Below, one piece after another: positions 53,626-63,615 of a stretch of 64,000 nt of DNA; position 1 is the stretch's first letter; every line of letters begins with the position of its first letter. Under the pieces are notes generated by a model that worked only from the letters and a program-made list of their open reading frames with translations, ran no database searches and was not told the DNA's origin. Position numbers and translations under genes: made by a program. The stretch spans positions 14,113-78,112 of the forward strand of contig JACKBV010000021.1 of the NCBI GenBank assembly GCA_020634315.1, written 5' to 3'. The stretch is from Ardenticatenaceae bacterium (lineage in GTDB: Bacteria; Chloroflexota; Anaerolineae; Promineifilales; Promineifilaceae).

Positions 53626-54780
53626 ATGACAACAGTGAACGTAGTACGCCGACGTAGTAACCGCGCCTTACCGGGAATTCGTTTCCAGTTTGATTACTGG
53701 TTGGTGCTGGCTGTTGCTGGCCTGCTTGTTGTGGGCATGTTGATGGTTTACAGCAGCACCTTCGACTATGGCATTCGCTTTTATGATGACGCCACTTACT
53801 TTATCCGGCGGCAGTTGGGATCAATGGCTTTGGGTATTTTGGCAATTGTCATCATCGTGCAGTTTGATTACCATGCGCTGCGGCGTATTTCCGTTCCCTT
53901 TTTGGGAGCCACGCTGTTGACCCTGGTTGCCCTTCTCTTTTTTGGTGAGGCGATTTTGGGTGCGCGGCGCGGGATTTACCAGGGGTCTTACCAACCTTCT
54001 GAGGTTGCCAAGCTGGCAACGATTTTGTATATCGCTCACTGGCTGTCGTCGAAAGGCGACCGCATCAAGATTTTGACATATGGCTTGCTGCCTTTTTCCG
54101 TCATTACCGGCGTTGTTTGCGCTTTAATTGTGCGCCAACCTGATTTGAGTACGGCCGTTCTCATTGCCGCCATCAGCTTCACCCTTTTCTTCATTGCCGG
54201 GGCTGATTGGCGTCAGTTTGGGCTGGCGGGACTGCTGGGCGGTTCGGTGTTCTTGTTTCTGATGTTTACGCTGCCCCATGCGGCGGCACGTATGGATGCA
54301 TACACGGCGACTCTGCGTGATCCGCAGCAAGCGGATTGGCAGGTGCAGCAAGTGTTGATTGCTCTGGGACGAGGCGGCTGGTTTGGTGTGGGCATCGGTG
54401 CCAGCACGCAAAAATTTGGGCCGCTGCCCCTGGCACACACAGATGGCGTGTTCGCCATTTTAGGTGAAGAACTGGGGTTGGTGGGTGCGCTCTTTGTCAT
54501 TGGTTTGTTGGTGATGTTGGTCTGGCGCGGTGTGAGCATTGCGCGGCACGCACGCGATGGTTACGGTGCGCTGTTGGCTTTGGGCATCACCTCTTGGTTG
54601 GCGTATCAGTCATTGATTAACATCGCTGTGATTACGGCCGTTATCCCTGTGACGGGGATTCCGCTGCCGTTTATTAGTTATGGTGGCTCGTCGCTGCTTA
54701 TTTCCTTGATTGGCGTGGGCATTTTGCTCAACATTTCGCGGGATGCGGCGCTGACGCAGCGTTTCCAAAAGCAGGAGTAG
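53626..54780 (+). CDS. ftsW: Septal glycosyltransferase FtsW (SEDS family)
   Basis: Lipid II polymerase of the divisome. 384 residues, ten helices. SEDS marks: MLMVYSSTFDYG, YQGSYQPSEVAKLATILYIA (catalytic-type region), GWFGVGIGASTQKFG, HTDGVFAILGEELGLVG and PVTGIPLPFISYGGSS. The ATG at 53626 is preferred over an open frame from 53590, because that frame starts in the intergenic hairpin. It abuts murG with no gap. Confidence 0.95.
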   Translation: MTTVNVVRRRSNRALPGIRFQFDYWLVLAVAGLLVVGMLMVYSSTFDYGIRFYDDATYFIRRQLGSMALGILAIVIIVQFDYHALRRISVPFLGATLLTLVALLFFGEAILGARRGIYQGSYQPSEVAKLATILYIAHWLSSKGDRIKILTYGLLPFSVITGVVCALIVRQPDLSTAVLIAAISFTLFFIAGADWRQFGLAGLLGGSVFLFLMFTLPHAAARMDAYTATLRDPQQADWQVQQVLIALGRGGWFGVGIGASTQKFGPLPLAHTDGVFAILGEELGLVGALFVIGLLVMLVWRGVSIARHARDGYGALLALGITSWLAYQSLINIAVITAVIPVTGIPLPFISYGGSSLLISLIGVGILLNISRDAALTQRFQKQE

Positions 54781-55899
54781 ATGAGGCTTCTTGTTTGTGC
54801 AGGCGGGACTGGTGGTGGCATTTATCCGGCGTTAACGGCCGTAACTGAACTGCTGCACCGGGGACTCCGCAAAGAAGATGTGCTTTGGGTAGGCACGGCG
54901 GGCGAAATGGAAGAAACGCTTGTGCCGCGTGCCGGGCTGACGCTCACCACCATTCGTGGCGGCGCCATTGCCGGTGTGCCTTTGCACGTCAAAGTGCTCA
55001 ATGCTGCCAAACTGGCCTGGAGCCTCATCCCATCGTGGCGGATTTTGCGCCAATTTCGGCCAAACGTGATGCTGATGACCGGTGGTTACATGTCTGTGCC
55101 GGTGGCCCTGGCTGCCCGACTGCGGCGTGTGCCTATTGTCATCTTCTTGCCCGATGTGGAACCTGGCGCGGCGATTAAGGCGGTTATGCCACTGGCGGCC
55201 AAAATTGCCTGCACCAGTCCCGATTCGAGCCAATATGTACCGGTGGCAAAAATGGCCGTCACCGGCTATCCGCTGCGGCATGAATTGCAGCAAGCGCTGC
55301 ACATGAGCCGCGCGGCGGCGTTGGCCCAATTCGACTTGCAGCCTGGACGCCCGACCTTGTTGGTCTTTGGTGGCAGTCGTGGGTCGCAGGCGATTAACCG
55401 GGCGTTGATGGCGGCCCTGCCGCAATTGCTGACGACGATGCAGATCATTCACATTAGCGGCACGTTTACCTGGCCGGAAGTTGAAGCCAATCTGGCGACA
55501 TTATCTGCTGAGCAGCGTGCTTTTTATCGCGCGTATCCTTATTTGCATGAAGAGATGGGTGCGGCGCTGCGTGCGGCGGATTTGATGGTGACGCGTTCCG
55601 GAGCCAGTGTGATGGGTGAAGCGCCGGCCTTTGGGCTGCCTGCCATTTTGGTGCCGCTGACCTGGGCCTGGCGTTACCAAAAGGTGAATGCGGATTTTCT
55701 GACGAAGCAGGGTGCGGCTGTGCAGTTGACGGATGAGACATTGGCGGCAAAGTTGGCGACGACGGTGCAGGAATTGCTGCATGATGAAGTGAAAATGGTG
55801 GCTATGAAAACGGCCGTAAAAGCCTTGCACACACCGGAGGCCACCGCCAAATTGGCTGAGGTCATTACGACAACAGGGCAGGGAGCAGGGTTGTCATGA
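54781..55899 (+). CDS. murG: Lipid II synthase MurG
   Basis: Transfers GlcNAc from UDP-GlcNAc to lipid I at the membrane. 372 residues. N-terminal VCAGGTGGGIYPALT (glycine-rich loop; the usual H of GGTGGH is replaced by G), MTGGYMSVPVALAARLRR, VFGGSRGSQAINRA, and the donor site TRSGASVMGEAPAFGLPAILVP. The start codon directly follows the ftsW stop. The stop overlaps the next ATG (ATGA). Confidence 0.94.
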   Translation: MRLLVCAGGTGGGIYPALTAVTELLHRGLRKEDVLWVGTAGEMEETLVPRAGLTLTTIRGGAIAGVPLHVKVLNAAKLAWSLIPSWRILRQFRPNVMLMTGGYMSVPVALAARLRRVPIVIFLPDVEPGAAIKAVMPLAAKIACTSPDSSQYVPVAKMAVTGYPLRHELQQALHMSRAAALAQFDLQPGRPTLLVFGGSRGSQAINRALMAALPQLLTTMQIIHISGTFTWPEVEANLATLSAEQRAFYRAYPYLHEEMGAALRAADLMVTRSGASVMGEAPAFGLPAILVPLTWAWRYQKVNADFLTKQGAAVQLTDETLAAKLATTVQELLHDEVKMVAMKTAVKALHTPEATAKLAEVITTTGQGAGLS

Positions 55900-56495
55900 T
55901 AGAACTAGACACGTTGTTTTGGGTTCTGGTTAGCTTTTTTGCCCTCATTGGTATGATGCGCGGCTGGACAAAAGAAGTGATCGCGACATCAAGCCTTATT
56001 TTGTCCTTGTTTGCGCTGACACAGATTGTCAAGTTTCCATTTGTTGCTTCGTTTTTATCGACATCGGTGGATCCGAGTGTGTTGGACTTTGCCATACGGC
56101 GCAAGCAGTTTTATGTGTTGTCGATCATTCACATCGCCATCGCCTTTTTTGGGTATCAGGGGCCAGCCTTTGCCGGGTCACGCATTAATGAAAAACTGCG
56201 TATTCGGGATAGTTTTCAGGATAAGGTGTTGGGGCTGGTGATTGGGGCGATTAATGGGTATTTGATTGTCGGCGCTTTATGGGCGTTTTTGGAGTACCCG
56301 GCCGGGCCAAGTGGATTTGCCCAGTTGTTGGCCGGTGTCCCTTACCCGTTTGACTCTTTTTCTTTTATTCGGCCGGGGATTGCGCCTGCGCCGATCAGTA
56401 CGATGATTGACAATTTACCGCTGCCTTTTTTGGCACCGTACCTGCCGATTTTGGTGGTTTTGGTCTTTTTGTTTGTAATTGTGGTGATGATTTAA
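55896..56495 (+). CDS. CvpA-family-like membrane protein
   Basis: 199 residues with four hydrophobic helices. The pattern ALIGMMRGWTKEVIATSSLI in the first helix and DKVLGLVIGAINGYLIVGAL in the third resembles CvpA/colicin V production proteins. The role of that family is unclear (envelope maintenance). It overlaps murG by four bases and precedes murC by two, so it is fully embedded in the division operon. That suggests a part in wall or septum work. Not a usual dcw member. Confidence 0.65.
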   Translation: MIELDTLFWVLVSFFALIGMMRGWTKEVIATSSLILSLFALTQIVKFPFVASFLSTSVDPSVLDFAIRRKQFYVLSIIHIAIAFFGYQGPAFAGSRINEKLRIRDSFQDKVLGLVIGAINGYLIVGALWAFLEYPAGPSGFAQLLAGVPYPFDSFSFIRPGIAPAPISTMIDNLPLPFLAPYLPILVVLVFLFVIVVMI

Positions 56496-56497
56496 CG

Positions 56498-57946
56498 ATG
56501 ACAAAGACACGCAATGCAGCGCAACAGCATCATTTTGTTTTGCGACCGGGAATGCACTTGCATTTGGTGGGGATTGGCGGTGCCGGGATTTCGGCAATTG
56601 CGCAGGTGCTGTTGGGACGTGGTTATGTGGTGTCGGGGTCAGACATGCAGGCCAATGACTTGACGGCGGCGCTGGCGGCGGCGGGGGTGACGGTCTATCA
56701 GGGGCATCGGGCGGAACAGATTGCCGGTGCGGAAGCGGTGATCATTTCTTCGGCTGTGCCGCAGAGTAACCCGGAAGTGGCGGCGGCGTTGGCGGCAGGG
56801 CTGCCGGTGCTGAAACGCGCCGATTTCCTGGGGCATCTGATGGCGGATGACATTGGCATTGCCGTTGCCGGGACGCATGGGAAAACGACGACAACGGGGA
56901 TGATTGCCCAAATTTTGTTGGATGGCGAGTTGGATCCGACGTTGATTTTGGGCGGTGTGCTGCCTTCGTTGGGGACAAACGGCCGTTTCGGTTCTGGTGG
57001 CTATTTTGTCATCGAAGCGGACGAGTATGACCACATGTTTTTGGGATTGCGCCCGGAAGTGGTGGTGCTCACCAATATTGAGCATGATCACCCGGACATT
57101 TTCCCGACGCGAGAACAATATTTGCAGGCGTTTGTCGATTTTGTGGGACTGCTGCCGCAAAACGGCCGTTTAATTGCCTGCATTGACGATCCCGGTGTAC
57201 GCGCCTTGTTAGCCGCTACCACCTTGTCTGGCGTCGAAGTGACGACATACAGCGTGGCTGAGGATGAAGCGCCGCGCCCCGCCGATTTTCAGGCGGTTGA
57301 TGTGCGACCCAATCCGCTGGGCGGTGTCGATTTTGTGATGCAGCAAGACGGGCAATTGGTGGGATTGACACGGCTGCGACTGCCCGGCTACCATAATGCA
57401 CGCAACGCTGTGGCGGCAATGATTGTTGGGCTGGACAGCGGCGTGGACTTTAGCCGCATGCGGCAAACGCTGATTGAGTTTGGCGGCGTGGGGCGACGTT
57501 TTCAGGTTGTTGGGGAAGTGGGCGAGGTTACTGTGCTCGATGATTATGCTCACCATCCAACCGAAATTCGTGTGACGCTGCAAGCGGCACGGCAGCGCTA
57601 TCCGGGGCGGCGGCTGTGGGCGGTGTGGCAGCCGCACACATACAGCCGCACTAAATTGCTGCTAGCGGAATTTGCGGCTTGTTTTGAGGATGCGGATCGT
57701 GTGGTGGCGCTGGATATTTATCGCAGCCGCGAAAAAGAGACGTTGGGAATGGATACGGCCGTTGTCGTTCAGGCCATGAACCATGAGCAAGCTGTCCATA
57801 TTCCGCAGCGTGAAGATGCGGCCGCCTATATTTTGGATCGCGTGCGTCCGGGTGATGTGGTCATTACATTGGGCGCGGGGGATGGGAATGCCGTCGGCGA
57901 ATGGGTTTTAGCTGGCTTGCGCGAGCGGGTTAGCGGCGAGCGGTGA
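56498..57946 (+). CDS. murC: UDP-MurNAc--L-alanine ligase
   Basis: First Mur ligase, adds L-Ala to UDP-MurNAc. 482 residues. HLVGIGGAGISAIAQVLLGRG (UDP-binding fold), AVAGTHGKTTTTGMIAQILL (ATP loop), VIEADEYDHMFLGL, NIEHDHPDIF and DDYAHHPTEIRVTLQAAR are all MurC marks. Starts two bases after the CvpA-like gene. Confidence 0.96.
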   Translation: MTKTRNAAQQHHFVLRPGMHLHLVGIGGAGISAIAQVLLGRGYVVSGSDMQANDLTAALAAAGVTVYQGHRAEQIAGAEAVIISSAVPQSNPEVAAALAAGLPVLKRADFLGHLMADDIGIAVAGTHGKTTTTGMIAQILLDGELDPTLILGGVLPSLGTNGRFGSGGYFVIEADEYDHMFLGLRPEVVVLTNIEHDHPDIFPTREQYLQAFVDFVGLLPQNGRLIACIDDPGVRALLAATTLSGVEVTTYSVAEDEAPRPADFQAVDVRPNPLGGVDFVMQQDGQLVGLTRLRLPGYHNARNAVAAMIVGLDSGVDFSRMRQTLIEFGGVGRRFQVVGEVGEVTVLDDYAHHPTEIRVTLQAARQRYPGRRLWAVWQPHTYSRTKLLLAEFAACFEDADRVVALDIYRSREKETLGMDTAVVVQAMNHEQAVHIPQREDAAAYILDRVRPGDVVITLGAGDGNAVGEWVLAGLRERVSGER

Positions 57947-57962
57947 TGCGATGGGAGAATGC

Positions 57963-58919
57963 ATGAACGTAAAAACGTCATTACGGGTAGTTGAGCAGTT
58001 TCGTGAATTGTTTGGCGAACAATTCCAGGTGAATGCCCCGCTGGCACGGTATACCTCGGCACGCGTAGGCGGCCCGGCAGAGATGTTCCTGGTGGTGAAT
58101 CAGGCGTTGGAACTGCAAACGGCCGTTGAGTTGGCCTATGCTCAGCGCATCCCCTATTTCATTCTGGGTGGCGGCTCAAATATTTTAGTTTCGGATACCG
58201 GCGTGCATGGTCTGGTTATCTTGAATAAAGCACGCACGGTGCGTTTTCGCCATACAGGGGCCAGTGTTGTGTGTACGGCCGAATCCGGCATGAACCTCTC
58301 ATCCTTGGCGCGGCAGTGCATTGGCAAAGGGCTGGGCGGCCTGGAATGGGCTGTTGGCGTGCCCGGCACCGTTGGCGGCGCCGTTGTTGGCAATTCCGGT
58401 GCGCATGGCGGCGATATGAATGGCAGCGTCTTGGCTGTGACCATTTGGGAGCCGGGGCGCGGCGCACGCATTTATACGAATGAAGAAATGCAATATGCCT
58501 ATCGCGACAGTGTTTTGAAGCGCGAACAGGGCAAGGATATTTGGCGGCGAGTGGTGTTATCGGCCGAATTAGAGTTGAAGCCGGAGGCGGCGGATGTGCT
58601 GACAGCGCGTGCCGATGCCTTCACCACCCATCGCAAACAGACACAGCCGGGCGGCGCAAGCTGCGGCTCCATGTTCAAGAACCCGAAAAATTATTACGCC
58701 GGATATTTGATTGAAACGGCCGGGTTGAAAGGGCTGCGCGTTGGCGGCGCACACATCTCGGAAAAACATGCCAACTTTTTTGTCAATGACGAAGCGGCGA
58801 CGGCGGAAGATATTCGCTCGCTTTTTGCCGAAGCGTGGAATTCTGTGCGAGAGCAGTTTGGCGTGGAGATGGATTTGGAAGTAGAGCTGGTCGGTGACTG
58901 GCATTTTGAAGAAAGGTGA
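57963..58919 (+). CDS. murB: UDP-N-acetylenolpyruvoylglucosamine reductase
   Basis: FAD enzyme that reduces UDP-GlcNAc-enolpyruvate to UDP-MurNAc. 318 residues from the ATG at 57963, preceded by GGGAGA; an in-frame ATG at 57951 would add four residues. FAD-site FILGGGSNILVSD, GLEWAVGVPGTVGGAVVGNSG, and the catalytic serine in GGASCGSMFKNP (type II MurB arrangement). It lies between murC and ddl, as in many dcw clusters. Confidence 0.95.
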   Translation: MNVKTSLRVVEQFRELFGEQFQVNAPLARYTSARVGGPAEMFLVVNQALELQTAVELAYAQRIPYFILGGGSNILVSDTGVHGLVILNKARTVRFRHTGASVVCTAESGMNLSSLARQCIGKGLGGLEWAVGVPGTVGGAVVGNSGAHGGDMNGSVLAVTIWEPGRGARIYTNEEMQYAYRDSVLKREQGKDIWRRVVLSAELELKPEAADVLTARADAFTTHRKQTQPGGASCGSMFKNPKNYYAGYLIETAGLKGLRVGGAHISEKHANFFVNDEAATAEDIRSLFAEAWNSVREQFGVEMDLEVELVGDWHFEER

Positions 58920-58947
58920 TCGGTAATCCGTAAGCGGTAATCGATTG
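58918..58947 (+). repeat. Degenerate short repeats between murB and ddl
   Basis: GATCGGTAATCCGTAAGCGG followed by TAATCGATTG: units of CGGTAATC type, the same class as at 10062 and 52173. Confidence 0.6.
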
Positions 58948-58959
58948 TGAGTAGATGTG

Positions 58960-60114
58960 ATGGAAGATAAAAACGGACAGCAAAAAATCCGGGTAGGTGT
59001 CATCTTTGGCGGTCGTTCTGGCGAACATGAGGTGTCGCTGCAATCGGCGCGTTCGGTGATGGAAGCCTTGAATAAGGATAAGTATGAGGTGATTCCGGTG
59101 GGGATTACCAAAGAAGGGCGCTGGGTGACGGGTGATGTGTTGGCGGCATTGACGGAGGGAGCGGATACGGCCGTTCCCGCGGCGCTGCTGCCCGATCCAC
59201 AAAGCTCTGCTTTGCTGCGCATGGAAATGGAAACGGCCGTTCCCGCTACCCTTTCGGCCGTCACAGAACTGGATGTAATTTTCCCGGTGCTGCATGGTCC
59301 CTATGGCGAAGATGGCACTGTGCAGGGATTGTTGGAATTGGCCGGTATTCCCTATGTGGGCGCGGGCGTCGTTGGCTCGGCCGTGGGCATGGATAAGGCG
59401 ATTTTCAAGCATGTGATGACGGCCAATCAATTGCCCGTCTTGCCCTGGGTGCTGGTGACGCGGTTGGAATGGGAGAAACGGCCGTTGGCTGTGCTGGATG
59501 CTGTCGAAGCTGACCTGCATTACCCGGTGTTTACCAAACCGGCCAATTTAGGGTCAAGCGTAGGCATTAGCAAATGTGACGACCGCGACAGCTTGCGTGC
59601 AGGATTGGCCGAAGCTGCACGCTATGACCGGCGCATCATTGTTGAGCAGGGCATTCCGGCACGCGAATTGGAAATCGCCGTGTTGGGCAATGAGGAACCG
59701 ATTGCCAGTGTGGTTGGCGAAATTCGGCCGCGCCGCACTTTTTATGATTATGTGGCGAAATATCTGGCTGAACCGGATTCGGATGAGTATTCCGAGTTGA
59801 TTATCCCGGCAGAGGTTGATGCGGAAACGGCCGTTGCGCTGCGTGCATTAGCCGTAAAAGCATACCAGGCCATTGACTGCGCCGGGTTGGGACGGGTTGA
59901 TTTGCTGCTGGATAAAGACACCGGCGCGTTTTATGTTAACGAAATCAACACCATTCCCGGTTTTACACGCATTTCAATGTATCCCAAGCTGTGGGAAGCG
60001 ACCGGAGTAAGTTATCCTGAACTGCTAGACCGCCTCGTGGAATTGGCGCTGGCACGGTACGAAGAGAAGTCGAGTTTGCAGACATCGTTTACTGTAATGG
60101 ATGAAAACCCATAA
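58960..60114 (+). CDS. ddl: D-alanine--D-alanine ligase
   Basis: ATP-grasp enzyme that makes the D-Ala-D-Ala terminus. 384 residues. VGVIFGGRSGEHEVSLQSA at the N-terminus, VFPVLHGPYGEDGTVQGLLE, FTKPANLGSSVGISKC, and the metal-binding end FYVNEINTIPGFT. A GTG at 58957 is an alternative start one codon upstream. Four palindromes lie in the gene. Not seen: the Phe/Tyr switch that would indicate D-Ala-D-Lac activity. Confidence 0.95.
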   Translation: MEDKNGQQKIRVGVIFGGRSGEHEVSLQSARSVMEALNKDKYEVIPVGITKEGRWVTGDVLAALTEGADTAVPAALLPDPQSSALLRMEMETAVPATLSAVTELDVIFPVLHGPYGEDGTVQGLLELAGIPYVGAGVVGSAVGMDKAIFKHVMTANQLPVLPWVLVTRLEWEKRPLAVLDAVEADLHYPVFTKPANLGSSVGISKCDDRDSLRAGLAEAARYDRRIIVEQGIPARELEIAVLGNEEPIASVVGEIRPRRTFYDYVAKYLAEPDSDEYSELIIPAEVDAETAVALRALAVKAYQAIDCAGLGRVDLLLDKDTGAFYVNEINTIPGFTRISMYPKLWEATGVSYPELLDRLVELALARYEEKSSLQTSFTVMDENP

Positions 60115-60133
60115 GGGGTAAGACGGGCGACTT

Positions 60134-61066
60134 ATGCGACGAAGACAAGAATCAAAACGGGTACAACCTCAACGAGCACAAAACGGGCAGCGGCTGCGCA
60201 AACAGCCCAAGATGCGGCGCGTGCAGTCGGCACACGTCATGCCTGTGCCGCAGGTGAGCGTGCCATCGACGGCGAAACAGCGGCGGCGGCGCAATAACCA
60301 GCGTTTTCATTTACCAAAAGTGGCGTTGAAGCAGTTTATCTTTTCGTCGCGTTGGATCAGCCTCAGTTTGTTGTCGTTGATGGTTTTTGCGCTGTATCTG
60401 GTGGGAATGGATACACATTTTTATCTGACGATGATTCCGGTGGAAGGGGTCTGGTCGGTTCCGGCCGCAGAAGTGGTGACGGCCAGCGGTTTGGCCGGAA
60501 CGCATATTTTTGCCGCCGACCCGGTGCATGCAGCGGAGCAGATTACGCAAGTGCCGGGTGTGATTTCGGCGACGGTGACATTGAGTTGGCCCAATCAGAT
60601 ATTGGTGCAGGTGGGTGAAGATAAGCCGATTGCTGTGTGGCGCGAGGCAGGACGGGATTATTGGGTGACGGAAAACGGCCGTATTATTCCATCCCGTGTC
60701 AGCACGTTGGGTTTGCTGCAAATTGAGGCGGAGGGTGTGGGGGAAACGGCCGTTGTCACCACCACGTCCACCGATGCCACCGAATCAGATGAACTGGCTC
60801 CCGACTTCATCCCCAATGACGTGCTTGCTGGTGCGCTGCAACTGCGTGAACTGCGGCCCAACATTGACAAGTTATATTATCGCCCATCATCCGGGCTAAG
60901 TTACCAGGATGGGCGTGGCTGGCGAGCCTATTTTGGCGTTGGCACAGATATGGCGCAGAAATTAGCAGTGTACGAAACCATCGTAGCGGATTTGGTAGGT
61001 CGCGGGTTGACACCCGTATACATTAGCGTCAGTAACCAGGAGAAACCGTATTACCTGGCGAACTGA
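60134..61066 (+). CDS. ftsQ: Division protein FtsQ/DivIB
   Basis: 310 residues. A basic cytoplasmic N-terminus (about 1-70, many Arg and Gln), one helix (about 76-95, SLSLLSLMVFALYLVGM), a POTRA domain (about 105-170, PVEGVWSVPAAEVVTASGL then VPGVISATVTLSWPNQILVQ) and a beta domain. The role is scaffold that recruits FtsL and the SEDS/PBP pair. Position before ftsA supports the call. The first 70 residues are longer and more basic than in E. coli FtsQ. Confidence 0.88.
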   Translation: MRRRQESKRVQPQRAQNGQRLRKQPKMRRVQSAHVMPVPQVSVPSTAKQRRRRNNQRFHLPKVALKQFIFSSRWISLSLLSLMVFALYLVGMDTHFYLTMIPVEGVWSVPAAEVVTASGLAGTHIFAADPVHAAEQITQVPGVISATVTLSWPNQILVQVGEDKPIAVWREAGRDYWVTENGRIIPSRVSTLGLLQIEAEGVGETAVVTTTSTDATESDELAPDFIPNDVLAGALQLRELRPNIDKLYYRPSSGLSYQDGRGWRAYFGVGTDMAQKLAVYETIVADLVGRGLTPVYISVSNQEKPYYLAN

Positions 61067-61075
61067 GAGGGTTTA

Positions 61076-62293
61076 ATGGAAGAGATCATTTTTGCACTGG
61101 ACATTGGCACAACAAAGATTTGCGCGCTGGTTGGAGCGGTGCGCGAGCGTCAGCTGCAAATCATTGGCCTGGGCATTCAGCCATCGCGCGGGATGCGCAA
61201 GGGAATGGTCGTTGACGTAAGCGAGGCGTCGGTGGCTCTGGCTAAAGCCGTAGAAGCGGCGGAACAAACGTCAGGGTATCACCTGTCGGAAGCGTTCATC
61301 AGCATGGCTGGCGAACACATCAGCTCCACAAACAACCGCGGCGCGGTCGCCATTAGCCGCAACGACACAGGCGTCAGCAGTGACGACATTGCGCGTGCCC
61401 TGGATGCGGCGCAGGCTATCCCCATTCCCCACAATCGCCAATTGGTGCATTTGATTCCGCGCACGTACACCATTGATGACCAGGAAGGTGTACGCAGCCC
61501 GATTGGGATGCACGGTTTTCGCCTGGAAGTAGAGGCGCACATTGTAACGGCCGCTTCCTCTGCCCTGCGTAATCTCTCCACCTGTGCTGACAACGTTGGC
61601 ATTCAAGCCAATGAATTTGTGCTCAATGCCGTCGCTTCTGCCGAGGCGGTGCTCGAACCGAGCGAACGCGAAATGGGCGTCATTGTCGCCGACATTGGCG
61701 GCGGCACCACCGACCTGGCTTTGTACATGCAGGGTAGTGTCTGGCATACCCATGTCATTCCGGTGGGCGGCTACCACATCACCAACGATATTGCCATTGG
61801 CTTGCGTGCCCCTTACGATGTGGCCGAGCAGGTCAAGATTCGTTATGGCGATTGCCGCCCTCAAGAAATTGACGGCGACAATGTGTTCACCGTGGAGCCA
61901 TTTGGCGGTGAAAAGATTCAGGTGGGGCGACAAGACCTGGCTTATGTGATTGAAGCGCGGGTCGAAGAGTTGTTCCAATTGATTTTGCAGGAAATTCAAC
62001 GTTCTGGCTACGACGGAATGCTGCCGGCGGGCATTGTGCTCACCGGAGGCACTGCACAACTGCGGGGCATCGCACAAGTAGCAGAACGGGTGTTAAATGT
62101 ACCGGCGCGTGTGGCTCTGCCGCGTAATCTGGTTGGTCTGGTTGATTCATTGCAAAGCCCTGCTTACGCTACCGGCGTGGGATTGCTGCGTTGGGCGATG
62201 AGTGGGCAGCAGGTGTATCGGCCACGGCCGAATCAGACAGGGCAGTGGGGACGACGCGTAGGTAATTTGTTAAAGGCATTGCTGCCAGGGTAA
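61076..62293 (+). CDS. ftsA: Cell division protein FtsA
   Basis: Actin-fold membrane anchor of the Z ring. 405 residues. FALDIGTTKICALVG (phosphate 1), VIVADIGGGTTDLALYMQG (phosphate 2), and GIVLTGGTAQLRGI (adenosine motif). The last 15 residues (RVGNLLKALLPG) form the amphipathic membrane-targeting helix. Ribosome site GAGAGGG. No palindrome occurs between 60753 and 62809, which covers the whole gene. Confidence 0.96.
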   Translation: MEEIIFALDIGTTKICALVGAVRERQLQIIGLGIQPSRGMRKGMVVDVSEASVALAKAVEAAEQTSGYHLSEAFISMAGEHISSTNNRGAVAISRNDTGVSSDDIARALDAAQAIPIPHNRQLVHLIPRTYTIDDQEGVRSPIGMHGFRLEVEAHIVTAASSALRNLSTCADNVGIQANEFVLNAVASAEAVLEPSEREMGVIVADIGGGTTDLALYMQGSVWHTHVIPVGGYHITNDIAIGLRAPYDVAEQVKIRYGDCRPQEIDGDNVFTVEPFGGEKIQVGRQDLAYVIEARVEELFQLILQEIQRSGYDGMLPAGIVLTGGTAQLRGIAQVAERVLNVPARVALPRNLVGLVDSLQSPAYATGVGLLRWAMSGQQVYRPRPNQTGQWGRRVGNLLKALLPG

Positions 62294-62305
62294 AGAAGAA
62301 GGAAT

Positions 62306-62380
62306 CAGTGACCGGTGATCGGTGGTCGGTAAGTGTCTGATACTGACAGCCGAATACCGATGACCGATGACCGATAACCA
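62306..62380 (+). repeat. Degenerate short repeats between ftsA and ftsZ
   Basis: Units of GTGACCGGTGATCGGTGGTCG, then TACCGATGACCGATGACCGA. The second half is roughly the inverse of the first, so a long imperfect hairpin could form before the ftsZ ribosome site. Confidence 0.65.
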
Positions 62381-62396
62381 AACAGAGGGGTTTGAG

Positions 62397-63587
62397 ATGA
62401 GTAAAACAAGACAAATGCAAAGGATGCCGGAAGCTGAAGGATCAGCATTGATTCGCGTAGTCGGCGTGGGCGGTGGTGGTGGCAATGCCGTCAATCGCAT
62501 GATTGCCGAAAATATCGTGGGTGTGGACTTTATCACGGTCAATACCGACAGCCAGGCGCTGTTGGGCAGCCGTGCCCAGCGCCAGATTCAATTGGGCGAA
62601 CGCACAACGCGTGGGCTGGGGTCTGGCGGCAACCCGGAAGTGGGCGCGAAAGCGGCGGAAGAGTCGCTCGATTTGCTGCATGAAACGCTGCAAGGGTCGG
62701 ACATGGTGTTTGTTACGGCCGGTATGGGCGGCGGCACCGGTACGGGCGCAGCTCCGTTAGTCGCTAAAGCGGCGCGTGAAGAAGGTGCGCTGACGATTGG
62801 TGTGGTGACACGGCCGTTTACCTTTGAAGGTTCACAGCGTTCACGCGTCGCCGAAGCCGGGATTGAGCAGCTCAAAGAGCATGTCGATACCTTGATCGTC
62901 ATCCCCAATGATCGCCTGCTAGAAATGGCCGACAAGCGTATGTCGCTGTTGGACTCTTTCCGCATGGCCGATGATGTGCTGCGCCAGGGTATTCAAGGCA
63001 TCAGTGAGCTGATCACGGTGCCGGGTCTGATTAACCTGGACTTTGCCGACGTGCAGACGATCATGTCGATGGGCGGGGCGGCGTTGATGGCTGTGGGACA
63101 TGGCTCCGGTGAGGATCGGGCGCGTGTCGCTGCGGAGCAGGCGCTTTCCAGCCGACTGCTCGATGTCACCATCGACGGTGCGCGTGGCATTCTCTTTAAT
63201 GTCACCGGCGGCACTGATTTGAGCCTGTATGAAATTAACCAGGCGGCAGCTTTGATCCGCGAAACGGCACACCCGGATGTGAATTTGATTTTTGGCGCAG
63301 TGATTGATGAGGCGATGAAGGAAGAGATTCGCATTACGGTGATTGCTACTGGTTTTGAGCATACGCTGCCAACGATGCGGGCTATGGCACGCCCCGTGGA
63401 GCGGCGTTCACTGCCGCCGACACGTCAACCTGTACGCCAGTCACAACCGGTTGTGACTGAGAAACGGGTGGATGCTCCTGTGGAACGGCATGTGGAACGG
63501 CCGTTGCCCCCGCAGTCCCAAGACGACGAAATCCCCTTCCGCATCAACGATCTCGACATCCCCGCCTTCTTGCGTAAGCGCCGTTAA
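62397..63587 (+). CDS. ftsZ: Cell division protein FtsZ
   Basis: Tubulin-like GTPase that forms the division ring. 396 residues from the ATG at 62397, set by AGAGGGG upstream. IRVVGVGGGGGNAVNRM, the tubulin signature AGMGGGTGTGAAP, and NLDFADVQTIMSMGGAALM (catalytic T7 loop) are present. A short linker leads to the C-terminal peptide DLDIPAFLRKRR, the binding site for FtsA and other partners. Last gene of the cluster. Confidence 0.97.
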   Translation: MSKTRQMQRMPEAEGSALIRVVGVGGGGGNAVNRMIAENIVGVDFITVNTDSQALLGSRAQRQIQLGERTTRGLGSGGNPEVGAKAAEESLDLLHETLQGSDMVFVTAGMGGGTGTGAAPLVAKAAREEGALTIGVVTRPFTFEGSQRSRVAEAGIEQLKEHVDTLIVIPNDRLLEMADKRMSLLDSFRMADDVLRQGIQGISELITVPGLINLDFADVQTIMSMGGAALMAVGHGSGEDRARVAAEQALSSRLLDVTIDGARGILFNVTGGTDLSLYEINQAAALIRETAHPDVNLIFGAVIDEAMKEEIRITVIATGFEHTLPTMRAMARPVERRSLPPTRQPVRQSQPVVTEKRVDAPVERHVERPLPPQSQDDEIPFRINDLDIPAFLRKRR

Positions 63588-63615
63588 GCTGCTGTCGCCA
63601 CTCAATAAGCGATGA